DNA of 64,000 nt from an uncultured Acetatifactor sp. (GCA_934436435.1 CAKSAN010000006.1:98520-162519); one strand, 5' to 3'; positions 29,481-39,599 are shown, counted from the stretch's first letter. Made by a program: numbers and translations. The notes: generated from the sequence alone by a model not told the origin.

Positions 29481-30323
29481 TTGGAACTGACAAAACAGAT
29501 CGGCGTATTGCGCAACCGAAAAACGTTGGACGGAAGAAAAGCAGACAGAAGCAAAGTGAATCTGGAGTATTGGAATTTTAACGAGAATCTGGGGGATCTG
29601 CTGGCACCGGTGGTGACACAGTGGATGCTGCACCGCCTGGGGCTGGATCTGTCCAGAGAGGCGGAGAACCCCTGCCATCTGATGACCATTGGTTCCGTGC
29701 TGGGACTGGGGGCTTTCGATGCGGTGATCTGGGGCAGCGGTGTCAATTCCTTCGCCCATGTGGGAAGGGTGACTCTGCAAAAGGACTATCGGAAGCTGGA
29801 CATCCGGGCGGTCAGAGGCCCCATCACCGCCCGGGTGCTTCGGGAGAACGGTTATACCTGCCCTCAGGTCTACGGGGATCCGGCGATCCTGTTACCTCTG
29901 ATTTACCCCGGCAGAAGACCGGAGAAAAAGACAAAATATGTGGTCATCGACCATTATATGAAACGAAAAACGACAGGAGATGACAGACTTTCCATACGAA
30001 CCGGAGATTACCGGACCTTCCTCGACAAAATTCTGGAAGCCGAGGTGGTATACTCATCTTCGTTACACGGGATCATTCTGGCGGAGAGCTACGGGGTTCC
30101 CGCGGTGTTCTTACGACAGGGCATGGAGGAAGAATGGCTTAAATATTACGACTGGTATTTTGCCACCGGCAGATACGAGGTGCGGTCGGCGGCATCTCTG
30201 GCGGAGGCAAAGGAAACGGAGCCTATGAAACTGCCCAAGCTGGAAGAACTGCGGGAGGGGCTTTTGCAGAGCTTTCCCTACGATCTGTGGATCAGGCAGA
30301 AGGCCGGAAAGGGGACGAAATGA
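29481..30323 (+). CDS. Polysaccharide pyruvyl transferase
   Basis: 280 residues. Family motifs are visible: NLGDLLAPVV near the start, VIWGSGVN, RAVRGPITARVL, YGDPAILLPL and SSSLHGIILAESYGVPAVF. The family adds ketal-linked pyruvate from phosphoenolpyruvate to EPS sugars, giving an acidic polymer. A TTG start at 29481 is used because GGAGAGAGGA lies directly upstream and no ATG fits. Confidence 0.85.
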   Translation: MELTKQIGVLRNRKTLDGRKADRSKVNLEYWNFNENLGDLLAPVVTQWMLHRLGLDLSREAENPCHLMTIGSVLGLGAFDAVIWGSGVNSFAHVGRVTLQKDYRKLDIRAVRGPITARVLRENGYTCPQVYGDPAILLPLIYPGRRPEKKTKYVVIDHYMKRKTTGDDRLSIRTGDYRTFLDKILEAEVVYSSSLHGIILAESYGVPAVFLRQGMEEEWLKYYDWYFATGRYEVRSAASLAEAKETEPMKLPKLEELREGLLQSFPYDLWIRQKAGKGTK

Positions 30324-31900
30324 CAAGAACCCGAAACGCTGTCAGGAATGTGATCTTCGGCGGACTGCTCAAGGGTTACCAGATCCTGATCCCCTTTGTT
30401 ATGCGGACGCTCCTGATCCGGTATCTGGGAATGGAGTATCTGGGGCTGAACAGCCTGTTTACTTCCATACTGCAGATTTTAAATCTGGCGGAACTGGGAG
30501 TGGGAAGTGCTCTGGGTTACAGTATGTATGCCCCCATCGCGGAGGGAAAGACGGATGAGATCTGTGCACTTCTGCTGCTGTATCGCAGATATTACCGTTG
30601 TATCGGTCTGGTGATCCTTCTGCTGGGTATGGTGCTGCTGCCTTTTCTACCCTCGCTGGTGCGGACGGACAGCATTCCGCCGGATGTGAATTTATATGTG
30701 TTGTACCTGCTGCATCTCGGAGCCTGTGTCCTCAGCTACTGGCTGTTTGCATACAAAAACAGTCTGCTGGCGGCCCATCAGCGAAGCGACCTGGCCAGTA
30801 AGACGGATCTGGCGGTACGGACGCTGCAATATCTCATACAGGCGGTGCTGCTGGTCGGCTGCAGAAATTATTACTGGTATCTGCTGGCGGCGCTGGGAGC
30901 ACAGATCCTGACGAATCTGTGTACTGCCCTGGTGGCGAAGAAGAATTACCCGGATTATGTTCCGAAGGGAAAGGTAGAAGAGCAGTCCAGAAGACAGATC
31001 CGGGGGAAGATCCGGGATCTGTTCACCTCCCGGGTGGGGGCAGTCATTGTCAATTCCGCAGATACGCTGGTCATTTCGGCATTCCTGGGACTGACGGTGC
31101 TGGCGGTCTATCAGAATTATTACTATATCGTCACGTCCGTAATCGGCATGGTAGGGGTGCTCTTTACTTCCTGTATCGCCGGGATCGGGAACAGCCTTCT
31201 GACCGAGAGCCGGCAGAAAAATTATGAGAACTTCCGGAAATTTACGCTGCTCATTGCCTGGATCGCAGGGCTTTGCACCTGTTGCCTGCTGTGCCTGTTT
31301 CAGCCTTTTATGAAACTGTGGATCGGTGAGGCGGGGGTACTGCCCGGGCAGATCGTGATCTGCCTGTGCGTGTATTATTTTATCTACGAGTTCAATCAGT
31401 TGTTCAATGCCTATAAGGATGCCGCCGGGATCTGGCACAGGGACCGCTTCCGGACACTTGTGACGGCGGGAGTGAATCTTGCACTGAATCTTCTGCTGGT
31501 GGGATCCATGGGATTGTACGGGGTGATCCTGTCCACGGTGGCGGCTACCGCCATTGTGGGAATGCCCTGGCTGTTACATAATCTGTTTACCACATTGTTT
31601 GACGGAGAGGACTGCGCTGCCTATCTGGGAACGATGGCCTTCTATGGAGGCATGACTTTTTTTAACTGTATTCTGACGTATGGGGTATGCAGTCAGATAC
31701 CTGCGGAAGAGATCCTGGGACTGGCGGAGCGGGCAGTGGTATGTCTGTTTACGTCCAATATTCTCTTCCTGCTGTGCTACGGAGGACGAAAGGAGTTTAG
31801 ACAGCTTCTGACACTGGGGAAGAGATTCCTGCCGGAAATACATCGGGACAAAGCGGTACCGGCAACCGGCCGGTCAGCAGAGAAGACAACAAAAGGGTGA
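30320..31900 (+). CDS. Lipid-linked repeat-unit flippase (Wzx/MATE-like)
   Basis: 526 residues with about 12-14 hydrophobic segments. The N-terminus [20 protein letters not shown] and [18 protein letters not shown] are typical of Gram-positive polysaccharide flippases. It moves undecaprenyl-linked repeat units outward for the Wzy polymerase at 24739. The ATG overlaps the previous stop codon (ATGA). The reading continues to a stop at 31900, overlapping the leader of the next gene. Confidence 0.9.
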   Translation: MTRTRNAVRNVIFGGLLKGYQILIPFVMRTLLIRYLGMEYLGLNSLFTSILQILNLAELGVGSALGYSMYAPIAEGKTDEICALLLLYRRYYRCIGLVILLLGMVLLPFLPSLVRTDSIPPDVNLYVLYLLHLGACVLSYWLFAYKNSLLAAHQRSDLASKTDLAVRTLQYLIQAVLLVGCRNYYWYLLAALGAQILTNLCTALVAKKNYPDYVPKGKVEEQSRRQIRGKIRDLFTSRVGAVIVNSADTLVISAFLGLTVLAVYQNYYYIVTSVIGMVGVLFTSCIAGIGNSLLTESRQKNYENFRKFTLLIAWIAGLCTCCLLCLFQPFMKLWIGEAGVLPGQIVICLCVYYFIYEFNQLFNAYKDAAGIWHRDRFRTLVTAGVNLALNLLLVGSMGLYGVILSTVAATAIVGMPWLLHNLFTTLFDGEDCAAYLGTMAFYGGMTFFNCILTYGVCSQIPAEEILGLAERAVVCLFTSNILFLLCYGGRKEFRQLLTLGKRFLPEIHRDKAVPATGRSAEKTTKG

Positions 31901-31917
31901 AAGGCGTGGGATTTTGT

Positions 31918-33147
31918 ATGAAGATTGCAGTAGCGGGAACCGGGTATGTGGGGCTGTCTCTGGCAGTCCTGTTAGCCCAGAATCATGAAGTGACGGCGGT
32001 GGATGTGGTGCCGGAGAAGGTGGAGATGTTAAGGAATAGAAAATCTCCCATCCGGGATAAAGAGATCGACGAATATCTGGAAGAAGGTCAGCTGCACTTA
32101 CAGGCGACGCTGGATGGAGAGGCAGCCTACCGGAATGCGGAACTCGTGATCATCTCCACGCCCACGAATTATGATCCGGGGATCCACTTTTTTGACACCG
32201 GTTCGGTGGAAACGGTGGTGAAGACGGTGCGGAGGGTGAATCCTGACGCGGTGATCGTGATCAAGAGCACGGTGCCGGTGGGATATACGGCCTCGCTGAT
32301 GGAAAAATATCACACGAACCGGATCCTGTTTTCTCCGGAATTTTTACGGGAAGGGCATGCGCTGTATGATAATCTGTACCCTTCCCGGATCATCGTGGGA
32401 GCGGATGGAACATCCGGGGAAATGGTGGAGTATGCCACAAGGTTTGCCGGGCTGTTATGTGAGGGGGCCCGGAAAAAGGAGATCCCCTGCCGGATCATGG
32501 ATTCTACGGAGGCGGAAGCGGTAAAGCTGTTTGCCAATACCTATCTGGCGCTTCGGGTCAGTTATTTTAACGAACTGGACACCTATGCGGAGATGCGGAA
32601 CTTAAGCAGCCGCAACATTATCGAAGGGGTCTGTCTGGATCCCCGGATCGGGATGCAGTACAACAATCCCTCCTTCGGATATGGCGGTTACTGCCTGCCG
32701 AAGGATACGAAACAGCTGCTGGCCAATTACGAGAGCATTCCCCAGAACCTGATCCAGGCTATTGTGTCCGCCAACAGTACCCGCAAGGATCATATTGCGG
32801 ACAGTATTCTGGAGAAGGCTGGATTCTATCAGGGAAGTCAGGGCAGAGACGGAGTGCCGGGACGAAAAGTCGTCATCGGTGTCTATCGGCTGATCATGAA
32901 ATCCGGCTCGGATAATTTCCGCCAGTCCAGTATTCAGGGCGTCATGAAACGGATCCGGGCCAAGGGAGCGCAGATCTTATTGTATGAACCACAGCTTTCG
33001 GAGGATGACTTTTTCGGCAGTCCCGTCCTGCGGAATCTGGAAGATTTTAAGCACCGGTCGGATGTGATCGTGGCCAACCGGTATCACAGCGATTTAGAGG
33101 ACGTCCGGGAAAAGGTCTATACCAGAGATATTTACTACAGGGATTAG
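31918..33147 (+). CDS. UDP-glucose/GDP-mannose 6-dehydrogenase family protein
   Basis: 409 residues. N-terminal Rossmann fold [20 protein letters not shown]; catalytic Cys259 in [13 protein letters not shown]-terminal UDP-binding domain. The enzyme oxidises a UDP-sugar to the uronic acid with two NAD+, so the EPS may contain a uronic acid. The ATG at 31918 is used; an earlier GTG at 31897 adds seven residues before the Rossmann start. Confidence 0.92.
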   Translation: MKIAVAGTGYVGLSLAVLLAQNHEVTAVDVVPEKVEMLRNRKSPIRDKEIDEYLEEGQLHLQATLDGEAAYRNAELVIISTPTNYDPGIHFFDTGSVETVVKTVRRVNPDAVIVIKSTVPVGYTASLMEKYHTNRILFSPEFLREGHALYDNLYPSRIIVGADGTSGEMVEYATRFAGLLCEGARKKEIPCRIMDSTEAEAVKLFANTYLALRVSYFNELDTYAEMRNLSSRNIIEGVCLDPRIGMQYNNPSFGYGGYCLPKDTKQLLANYESIPQNLIQAIVSANSTRKDHIADSILEKAGFYQGSQGRDGVPGRKVVIGVYRLIMKSGSDNFRQSSIQGVMKRIRAKGAQILLYEPQLSEDDFFGSPVLRNLEDFKHRSDVIVANRYHSDLEDVREKVYTRDIYYRD

Positions 33148-33163
33148 GTGAGGGAAGAAATCA

Positions 33164-34885
33164 ATGGATACAGAGAAAAAAACAGGAGAACGGGTGTGGA
33201 TCACTCTGGCATTATTGGCCTGCGTGGGCTTTTCCGCTTTTCTGATCCGGTTACAGCAGAAGCAGGAGGCAGACAGGCAGCAGCTGACCGAACAGATACA
33301 GGACAGACAGCAGGAGGAGCGGAGGGAAGACACCGGGGAGATCGTGGTGCGCAGTCGTGTTACGCAGAAAGAATCCAACGGGGAACCGGTCTTCTCTCTG
33401 CCGGGAGGATTTTATCCGGAGGACATCACGGTGGAGATCACTGCACCGGCGGGAAGCCGCATCTATTATACGCTGGACGGTACGGTGCCGGATATGGAGA
33501 ACGGGATCCTCTATGAGGCCCCGGTGGAGGTGACGAATGTCTGCGGCAGTCCCAATGTCTATTCCGCCATTTCCACAGTGTCGGCCTATCAGGACTATGC
33601 ACCGCTGTCCAATGTGGATAAAGCGGTGGTGTTACAGGCGGTGGCGGTAGATGCGGGCGGCAGGATCAGCAAAGCCGCCTGTGCCAGTTATTTTGTGGCC
33701 ATGGAGGCTAAGAGCCTGTACCGGGATCTGTCGGTACTGTCACTGACCACGGATCCCGGGGAAATGTTCGACTACTTTGAAGGCAATTATGTCACGGGAG
33801 TGGATTATGAGAATGCGCTGGCCGCGGATGATCTGCGCTTTGATTCCGCTAATTATTACCGGGGCGGAGAGATGAGCGCCCACATGGAATATTTTGAAGC
33901 GGACCGATATCTGACCTATGAAGGGGAGGTAACGCTACAGTTACGAAAGGATGGAAACCTCGACTACGGGCAGAAAAGCTTTCTGCTGACGGGAGCGGAG
34001 CCGGAGCGTAACTGCGAACTGTATGATTGCTTCCGGGACGGCACGCTCCTGTTGTACGGGGGAGGTACAGATTATGCAGCCAAGAGCAGACAAATCTTAG
34101 AGGAGCAGTTGTTAAACGAGACTACGAATTTTACGCTGGGAGAGCGGAAGGGCTGTATGGTATTCGTGAACGGGGAATTCTGGGGACTGTACCTGTTGTC
34201 CGGAGAAAATACGGTGAAGACTTTTGCCCGGGGCTGCGGGGCAGAGCCGGAGGAGATACAGACCGTGGAAAACCGTTATCCGTCCCAGATCGCTCCGGAA
34301 TACGCTGACCTGTACCGTCTGGTGACCGAGGGAGATGCTTCCAGGCCCGGAACTTATCAGAAAATTCTGGGACAGATGGATCTGGAAAGTTATCTGGATT
34401 ATTACTGTGCCAATCTCTATTTCGGCAATCCACAGTTTGATTCCTTTTCCACCACCCTGTGGAGGCAGGCGGCAGAGGGAGAAGCGGCGGGCAAATGGCA
34501 CTGGGAATTTTCCGATGCCACGGATACACTGGGGCGGAATAAGGTCAGCAATTACAGCGTGAACACCTATCTGTGTCCCGGAGTGTCGGGGGATCTGTTT
34601 TTGCGGGGGCTGATGAAGAATCCGGATTTTGCGGCGGCATTTGGGCAGAGGATGGAGGAATATGCGGAAGAACTGACGCAGGAGAAAGCGGAGGAATATC
34701 TGACACCGCTTCTGGACAAATACCGGGTGTCGGTGACGGCCACGGCACAGCGCTACGGGCTGGGGCAGACGGAGGAAGGTTACCTGGCAGACGGAGAGAA
34801 GATCCTGGAATATTTTGCTGCACGGGGAGAATATATTCTGCGATATACGGAAGAATTTGTAACGGAAAGCGCTCTCGAAGAATGA
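33164..34885 (+). CDS. Membrane-anchored CotH-kinase family protein with chitobiase-type C-terminal domain near the N-terminus
   Basis: 573 residues. One N-terminal transmembrane helix (residues 10-28) is followed by a Gln/Glu-rich linker. A beta-sandwich at about 75-110 (GFYPEDITVEITAPAGSRIY ... YTLDGTVPD) resembles the chitobiase/hexosaminidase C-terminal domain. A CotH-like region from 180 onwards has KSFLLTGAE, MVFVNGEFWGLYLLSGENTV and WHWEFSDATDTLG (divergent metal-binding loop). CotH proteins are secretory protein kinases. A role in EPS anchoring or surface-protein phosphorylation is possible; activity is uncertain. Confidence 0.75.
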   Translation: MDTEKKTGERVWITLALLACVGFSAFLIRLQQKQEADRQQLTEQIQDRQQEERREDTGEIVVRSRVTQKESNGEPVFSLPGGFYPEDITVEITAPAGSRIYYTLDGTVPDMENGILYEAPVEVTNVCGSPNVYSAISTVSAYQDYAPLSNVDKAVVLQAVAVDAGGRISKAACASYFVAMEAKSLYRDLSVLSLTTDPGEMFDYFEGNYVTGVDYENALAADDLRFDSANYYRGGEMSAHMEYFEADRYLTYEGEVTLQLRKDGNLDYGQKSFLLTGAEPERNCELYDCFRDGTLLLYGGGTDYAAKSRQILEEQLLNETTNFTLGERKGCMVFVNGEFWGLYLLSGENTVKTFARGCGAEPEEIQTVENRYPSQIAPEYADLYRLVTEGDASRPGTYQKILGQMDLESYLDYYCANLYFGNPQFDSFSTTLWRQAAEGEAAGKWHWEFSDATDTLGRNKVSNYSVNTYLCPGVSGDLFLRGLMKNPDFAAAFGQRMEEYAEELTQEKAEEYLTPLLDKYRVSVTATAQRYGLGQTEEGYLADGEKILEYFAARGEYILRYTEEFVTESALEE

Positions 34886-34904
34886 GGGGAAAGGGGAACA
34901 ACGT

Positions 34905-36083
34905 ATGGAAACAATGGCAGAATATCTGGCAGAACTGGTGAAAGCCGGATTGGAGGACAGAAAAGCGGCACCTCTGCCGGAGGGAATTTCTGTGGAGGAG
35001 ATCGTGAAGATTTCCGGGGAGAATCATATGGATTATCTGCTCCTGGGGGCACTTCTTCGGACGGAGGGACTTTCGGAAGAGGAAAGAGAGCTTCTACGGG
35101 GGAAAGTTATGGGAAGCATGCTGTTTACCGGCTTGCAGCTACAGGAATTAAAGGCGCTGGAACAGCGGATGGAAGCAGCGAAGATCCCCTGTCAGCCCAT
35201 GAAGGGAGCCCGGATGAAGTTCTACTATCCTTCGCCGTTTCTGCGGGAGATGAGCGATATTGATATTCTCATCCATGCAGATTTCATGGAACAGGCGGCA
35301 GCGGAACTGGAAGCCATGGGGTATGTGTTGCAGCAGAAGATCAAACACCATGACATTTACCGGAAGGCGCCGGGGATCGTGGTGGAAGCCCACAGGGCCA
35401 TGTATGACCGGACGGTGGATGAGAGGCAGTATGCCTATTTTTCCGACCTGTCCCGGGCGGTGCGGAGAAAGGGATTTCTGTATGTCTATGATTTTGAGGC
35501 GGAGGATTTCTATATTTATATGATGGCCCATATGGCGAAGCATTTTTATAAGAGAGGCTGTGGCATCCGGAATCTGGTGGACATCTATGTGTTCCGGCAG
35601 CGGTTCGGGGCGGAAATGAAGGCGGATTATCTGGAAAAACAGTTCGCGGGTCTGGGACTGACGGCATTTGTGGAGCATATGGAGAAACTGACCCGCATCT
35701 GGTTGCGGGGAGAGCAGTGTGAAGAATTCTATCAGCAGCTGTTTGACTATATGCAGGGCTGTGGGATCTACGGCAAGGACGAAAACGGTATCTGGAACCG
35801 GTTCTGCGATGAGGAAACGGAGGAAAGAGGATGCGGGCGCGGTACCCTGAAACGCTGGTACTGGTTCCCACCCTATGAATATATGGTGCTGTATTATCCG
35901 TGGCTGCCGAAAAATCCCATCACAGGAAAACTGCTGCTTCCGGCGGCCTGGGGGATCCGGGCAGTCCGGGGTGTGGTCTGTGGCCGGGGAAAATACAAGC
36001 GGGAAATGCTGCGGCAGATCGATGAGGCACAGATCGGTGTGAGACAGGATATTTACCGCAGACTGCAACTGCGTTTTCATTAA
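34905..36083 (+). CDS. Nucleotidyltransferase-family protein of the RiPP cluster
   Basis: 392 residues. The core motif GARMKFYYPSPFLREMSDID places it with the NTP_transf_5-type nucleotidyltransferases (Lys, Arg and the metal-binding DID). In pseudomycoidin-type lasso clusters, as I recall, a protein of this class acts after an HPr-kinase-like enzyme to extend the phosphorylated peptide. Here it lies directly upstream of the B2 protease gene. An alternative role in EPS sugar modification cannot be excluded. Confidence 0.75.
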   Translation: METMAEYLAELVKAGLEDRKAAPLPEGISVEEIVKISGENHMDYLLLGALLRTEGLSEEERELLRGKVMGSMLFTGLQLQELKALEQRMEAAKIPCQPMKGARMKFYYPSPFLREMSDIDILIHADFMEQAAAELEAMGYVLQQKIKHHDIYRKAPGIVVEAHRAMYDRTVDERQYAYFSDLSRAVRRKGFLYVYDFEAEDFYIYMMAHMAKHFYKRGCGIRNLVDIYVFRQRFGAEMKADYLEKQFAGLGLTAFVEHMEKLTRIWLRGEQCEEFYQQLFDYMQGCGIYGKDENGIWNRFCDEETEERGCGRGTLKRWYWFPPYEYMVLYYPWLPKNPITGKLLLPAAWGIRAVRGVVCGRGKYKREMLRQIDEAQIGVRQDIYRRLQLRFH

Positions 36084-36151
36084 AGAGGTGCTATTAAGAT
36101 ACTCTATTAAGAGATTCTATGGAGTTGTGCATAAGGAGTGTAAGAAAAGCC

Positions 36152-36601
36152 ATGAAAAGTCCGTTGGGGTTTCTGAAGAAGAATCCCTGGAAAAAAGAAA
36201 CCCTGCTTACCTATTATTATTCGGCCCTTTTCCGCATGCAGTTATTACTCCTGCCGCCGGGGAAAATGCGGAAGGGCTGGGGCAGGGAAAACGGGGAGTC
36301 CGCGGAAACGGAATCCCGTGAAGGATATTTACAGGCGGTGAGGATCTCCCGGATCGTGGGAAAGGTCTGCGATAAGACACCATGGGAGAGCAAATGTCTT
36401 GTGAGGGCACTGGCGGCCCAGAGACTGTTGTATCGGCGGGGGCTGCCCTCCACGCTGTATCTGGGATGCGGCATGGAGGAGGGAAAAATGGTGGCCCATG
36501 CCTGGCTGCGTTTTGGGGAAATGTATGTGACCGGAGGAGACGGCAGCGGTTATACCACGGTCGCCCGTTTCTGTAAGGAAGTTTCCGGAAAAAGGGGATA
36601 A
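36152..36601 (+). CDS. Lasso-peptide biosynthesis B2-type protease (transglutaminase-like leader peptidase)
   Basis: 149 residues from ATG 36152; an ATG at 36119 would add 11 residues and neither has a perfectly spaced AGGAG. The Transglut_core3 catalytic triad is readable as Cys82 (WESKCLVRALAAQRLLYRRG), His116 (VAHAWLRFG) and Asp130 (VTGGDGSGYT). Family members remove the leader from the precursor peptide after binding it through the separate B1 recognition element, encoded here at 39651. It is followed two bases later by the cyclase gene. Confidence 0.85.
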   Translation: MKSPLGFLKKNPWKKETLLTYYYSALFRMQLLLLPPGKMRKGWGRENGESAETESREGYLQAVRISRIVGKVCDKTPWESKCLVRALAAQRLLYRRGLPSTLYLGCGMEEGKMVAHAWLRFGEMYVTGGDGSGYTTVARFCKEVSGKRG

Positions 36602-36603
36602 GT

Positions 36604-38382
36604 ATGTCGGCGATCTGGGGAATTGTGGATTTCTGTTCCGGACAGACGGAGGAACAGCAAAAAAACCGCGCGGGGAGCCTGCGGGAAGAGGCTCTGCGGA
36701 TGCGGCTGGCCTATGGGACGAGCTGTCTGGACCGGATACAGGAAAAAACGGAAGAAGAATATTATCTGGCCTGTGGGGTGCAGAATGTCACAAGAGAGGC
36801 AAAGGAGGAAGCCTTTCCGTATGAAAAAAACGGGGAGGGCGGGAGCCTGTTCGTAGCGGATGTGATTCTGGATAACCGCAGAGAACTGGCGCAGCGTTTT
36901 GTCAGCCGACGGGATCTGTGCAGTCATCCGGATGGGGAAATTCTGTATGAAAGCTTTTGCAGACAGCCGGAGGAAACGCTTACCGTGGCCAGAGGAGCTT
37001 ATGCCTGCGCATATCTGGAGCCGGAGAGACGGACACTGACTTTGTTTAACGATGCGGTGGGGAACCGCTCGGTCTATTATTTTCGGGAAGAAAACAGAGT
37101 CTGGTTTTCCACGCTGCTTGCGGGGATCACCTGTCTGCGGGAGAACTGGAAGGAAAATACGGGCTGGTTCGACCGGTTTTATACCATTCGGGATCTGCGG
37201 GCGGTGTCGGAACCCAGAGAGACTCCCTATGGGGGGATCCTGCGGCTGGCTCCGGGCGAGATCGCAATATTCACCGCAGAAGGGATGCGCAGGAGGGATT
37301 ACTGGGATCCCTTTGCGGCAAGGAAGCTTCTGCGGGGAAAAACGGAAGCAGAGTACCGGGACCTTGTGAGGACGGTGTTTCGAGGCTGCGTGGAGGATGT
37401 GATCCGGGAGGGAACAGAGACCGGGATCCTGTTAAGCGGCGGACTGGACTCCAATGCCGTGGCGGCCTATGCGGCACCGTATCTTGCAAGGCGGGGGAAG
37501 AAGCTGTATTCCCTTACTTCCGTGCCGGAGGAGAAGGAGAGGGCGCGGGTGCCCGGGCAGTATGCCGTGGAGGACGAGCGGAGAAGTGTGGAACTGGTGC
37601 GGAGACTTCACGGGAATCTGGAACCGGAATATCTGGCGACGAACCGGGGAGATCTGCTTTCGGAGAACCGTGACCTGCGGGAGCTGTTGGAAGTGCCATA
37701 TAAGGCGGTGTTGAATCTGCCGTGGATGTATGAAAGCTATGAGCGGGCCGCCGGAAAAGGCTGTGGGATCCTGCTGTCGGGGCAGTACGGGAACATTACC
37801 ATATCCTATGGGGATTTTCGAAGTCTGTTCCTGACACTGTTACATCAGGGGAGGATCAGAGAACTGGTGCAGGAGATCAATGCCTACAGCAGAAGATACC
37901 GCAGGAGCCGTAAATGGATCTGGAAAGATCTCCTTACGGCGGGAGACGGACAGGATCATGGGGAGGTGTCCCGTTATATGTATGACAAGAATGCATTGCG
38001 GCAGATCGGAGAATATGAAGTGAAACTGTCGCTGGCCACCGGTGTGATCCCGAGAGATCCCACCAGAGACAAGCGGCTGATCGCACTGGTGCTAAGCCTC
38101 CCCGTGGAGCAATTCACCCATGCCGGACAGGAGAGACGGCTGGTACGCCAATATCTGAAAGGACTGATCCCGCCGCAGATTCTGGAGGATGAATTTCACA
38201 AAGGAAGACAGGGCGTGGGGAGCACCGAGCTGCTTGCCGCGCAGTGGGAGCAGATCTGCCGGGAACTGCCCGGTACTTTACAGGAGGCAGAGGCCGGAGA
38301 AAACGGGCTGTCGAAAGCTGGCATGGTACGTGGGTTCTATGTGGGACTGGCACGGGAATATCGGAGAAGGTTTGAACTATGA
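36604..38382 (+). CDS. Asparagine-synthetase-like lasso-peptide cyclase (C protein)
   Basis: 592 residues. The N-terminal Ntn-type domain starts MSAIWGIV, so the catalytic Cys2 of true glutaminase domains is Ser and ammonia release is not expected. The C-terminal synthetase domain has the PP-loop LLSGGLDSNAVAAYAA at about 276-291 for AMP activation of a side-chain carboxylate. This is the profile of lasso-peptide macrolactam synthetases, which join the alpha-amine of core residue 1 to Asp/Glu at 7-9. It overlaps the downstream kinase gene (ATGA). Confidence 0.85.
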   Translation: MSAIWGIVDFCSGQTEEQQKNRAGSLREEALRMRLAYGTSCLDRIQEKTEEEYYLACGVQNVTREAKEEAFPYEKNGEGGSLFVADVILDNRRELAQRFVSRRDLCSHPDGEILYESFCRQPEETLTVARGAYACAYLEPERRTLTLFNDAVGNRSVYYFREENRVWFSTLLAGITCLRENWKENTGWFDRFYTIRDLRAVSEPRETPYGGILRLAPGEIAIFTAEGMRRRDYWDPFAARKLLRGKTEAEYRDLVRTVFRGCVEDVIREGTETGILLSGGLDSNAVAAYAAPYLARRGKKLYSLTSVPEEKERARVPGQYAVEDERRSVELVRRLHGNLEPEYLATNRGDLLSENRDLRELLEVPYKAVLNLPWMYESYERAAGKGCGILLSGQYGNITISYGDFRSLFLTLLHQGRIRELVQEINAYSRRYRRSRKWIWKDLLTAGDGQDHGEVSRYMYDKNALRQIGEYEVKLSLATGVIPRDPTRDKRLIALVLSLPVEQFTHAGQERRLVRQYLKGLIPPQILEDEFHKGRQGVGSTELLAAQWEQICRELPGTLQEAEAGENGLSKAGMVRGFYVGLAREYRRRFEL

Positions 38383-39293
38383 TGGAATATTTTTACAGAA
38401 TCTATGGACTGCGGGTGCAGTCGCAGATCCCTTTTTCGGAGGCGGCGCCGGATACAGCGGGGGATGCGGAGGTCCGGATCGTATTCGGAAGAATTCCGGA
38501 TTTTTTGCGGAAAGCGGGACAGAAGGGCTACGGAACCTGGACGAATGGGTTTACCTCAGCCTGGTTCCGGGTGCGGGACGGAACACAGGTCTATGTGGAG
38601 AACGGCAGCAGGATCACGGTGGAGCTTTCGGAGGAGCCGAGGATGCTTTTTATCACCTCCCTGCTTCTCAGCGCCGGGATGGCATTGATCTGCCTACAGC
38701 GGGGAGACCCTTTTTTTCACGGCAGTGCATTACAGACCGGGGAGCAGGCCATTCTGCTCTGCGGGGAGAGCGGCGCGGGAAAGTCCACGGTGGCCATGGA
38801 GCTGTTAGAAAGGAAGCTTGGGTTTCTGGCGGATGACACCGTAAGAGTCCATCCGGGAACCGCGGGAATGCTGGCGGAGCCTTCCTATCCCCAGCAGAAG
38901 CTCTGCCGGGATATGGCGTTAAAATGCGGAAAGCCGTTGGAGGAACTGATCTATATCGATGAAGAACGGGACAAGTATGCCTGGCGCAGACAGGACCGCT
39001 ACGTGAAACGGGCGCTGCTCCTTGGAAAGATCTTTTTACTGCGAAAGGACGGGACACAGACCCCGCAGAGGGATCCGGTGCGGATCCGGCGCATTACAGG
39101 GAAGGAAGCTCTGGAGACCTTAAGTGCGCAGCTGTATTTGGCGGATACCTACCGGTATAGCACCGGGATTCCTTTTCCTTTGATGGAACAGCTGATCCGC
39201 ATCGCGGAACAGGCCGGGATCTACGAGGTGACCAGACCTGCGGACGGGGATACGCTTCACGAAGTCGTAACGAAAATCTTACAGTTTTGTTAG
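38379..39293 (+). CDS. HPr-kinase-like peptide kinase, copy 1
   Basis: 304 residues. The N-terminal part YFYRIYGLRVQSQIPF and central FFHGSAL precede the Walker A GESGAGKST at 129-137 and FLADD downstream. It lacks the rest of true HPr kinase/phosphorylase. Related proteins in paeninodin-type clusters phosphorylate the precursor peptide at Ser. It ends 78 bases before the precursor gene. A second copy is encoded at 41606. Confidence 0.82.
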   Translation: MMEYFYRIYGLRVQSQIPFSEAAPDTAGDAEVRIVFGRIPDFLRKAGQKGYGTWTNGFTSAWFRVRDGTQVYVENGSRITVELSEEPRMLFITSLLLSAGMALICLQRGDPFFHGSALQTGEQAILLCGESGAGKSTVAMELLERKLGFLADDTVRVHPGTAGMLAEPSYPQQKLCRDMALKCGKPLEELIYIDEERDKYAWRRQDRYVKRALLLGKIFLLRKDGTQTPQRDPVRIRRITGKEALETLSAQLYLADTYRYSTGIPFPLMEQLIRIAEQAGIYEVTRPADGDTLHEVVTKILQFC

Positions 39294-39320
39294 AAAGAGG
39301 GTATTTTTACAGGGAATCAT

Positions 39321-39326
39321 TATAAT
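39321..39326 (+). promoter_or_regulatory. Possible -10 element upstream of precursor 1
   Basis: A perfect TATAAT lies 46 bases before the precursor start, but no -35 consensus sits at the right distance. It could supply extra precursor transcript. Weak evidence. Confidence 0.3.
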
Positions 39327-39371
39327 CAGAAATGTAAAGAATCATAAAAATGTAATAAGGAGGAATGGAAA

Positions 39372-39548
39372 ATGAAAGCATGGAGTCAGCCCAAAATGGA
39401 GGAACTGAACGTAAGAGCAACCGCTTACAGCCCCAAGGGAGGTCTGATCGAGGACGGCGTTTACCAGTCCGAGGACGGTAAGTATACCATCCCCACCTAT
39501 GGTCCTTCTTCCGGCAATTCCGGAGAGCCTACCGTAGACGTACAGTAA
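39372..39548 (+). CDS. Lasso-peptide-like precursor 1
   Basis: 58 residues with a strong AAGGAGG nine bases upstream. The leader MKAWSQPKMEELNVRATA has the W/YxxP...L...T pattern of lasso leaders, with Thr at position -2 if cleavage follows residue 18. The core would then start YSPKGGLIEDG, placing Glu at position 9, a legal macrolactam acceptor with Tyr1. The core is about 40 residues, longer than the usual 14-25, and ends in VDVQ without the terminal Ser of paeninodin-type kinase substrates. Position between kinase 1 and the recognition element supports its identity. Confidence 0.8.
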   Translation: MKAWSQPKMEELNVRATAYSPKGGLIEDGVYQSEDGKYTIPTYGPSSGNSGEPTVDVQ

Positions 39549-39573
39549 TCTAAAAAGCCGAAAAGGATCAGGG

Positions 39574-39599
39574 AAGCTCATGGTTACATGAGCTTTTTT
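39574..39599 (+). terminator. Terminator between precursor 1 and the recognition-element gene
   Basis: A 9-bp stem aagctcatg/catgagctt with loop gtta is followed by T residues 26 bases after the precursor stop. It would raise the ratio of precursor mRNA to exporter and recognition-element mRNA. Confidence 0.8.

Noticed and set aside
36604..38382. Functional asparagine synthetase
   Set aside because: Residue 2 is Ser rather than the catalytic Cys, and the neighbours are the B1, B2, precursor and exporter genes of a lasso cluster.
38379..39293. Genuine HPr kinase/phosphorylase of carbon catabolite control
   Set aside because: Only the P-loop core is shared; the N-terminus and overall context match peptide kinases of RiPP clusters, and a second copy is nearby.
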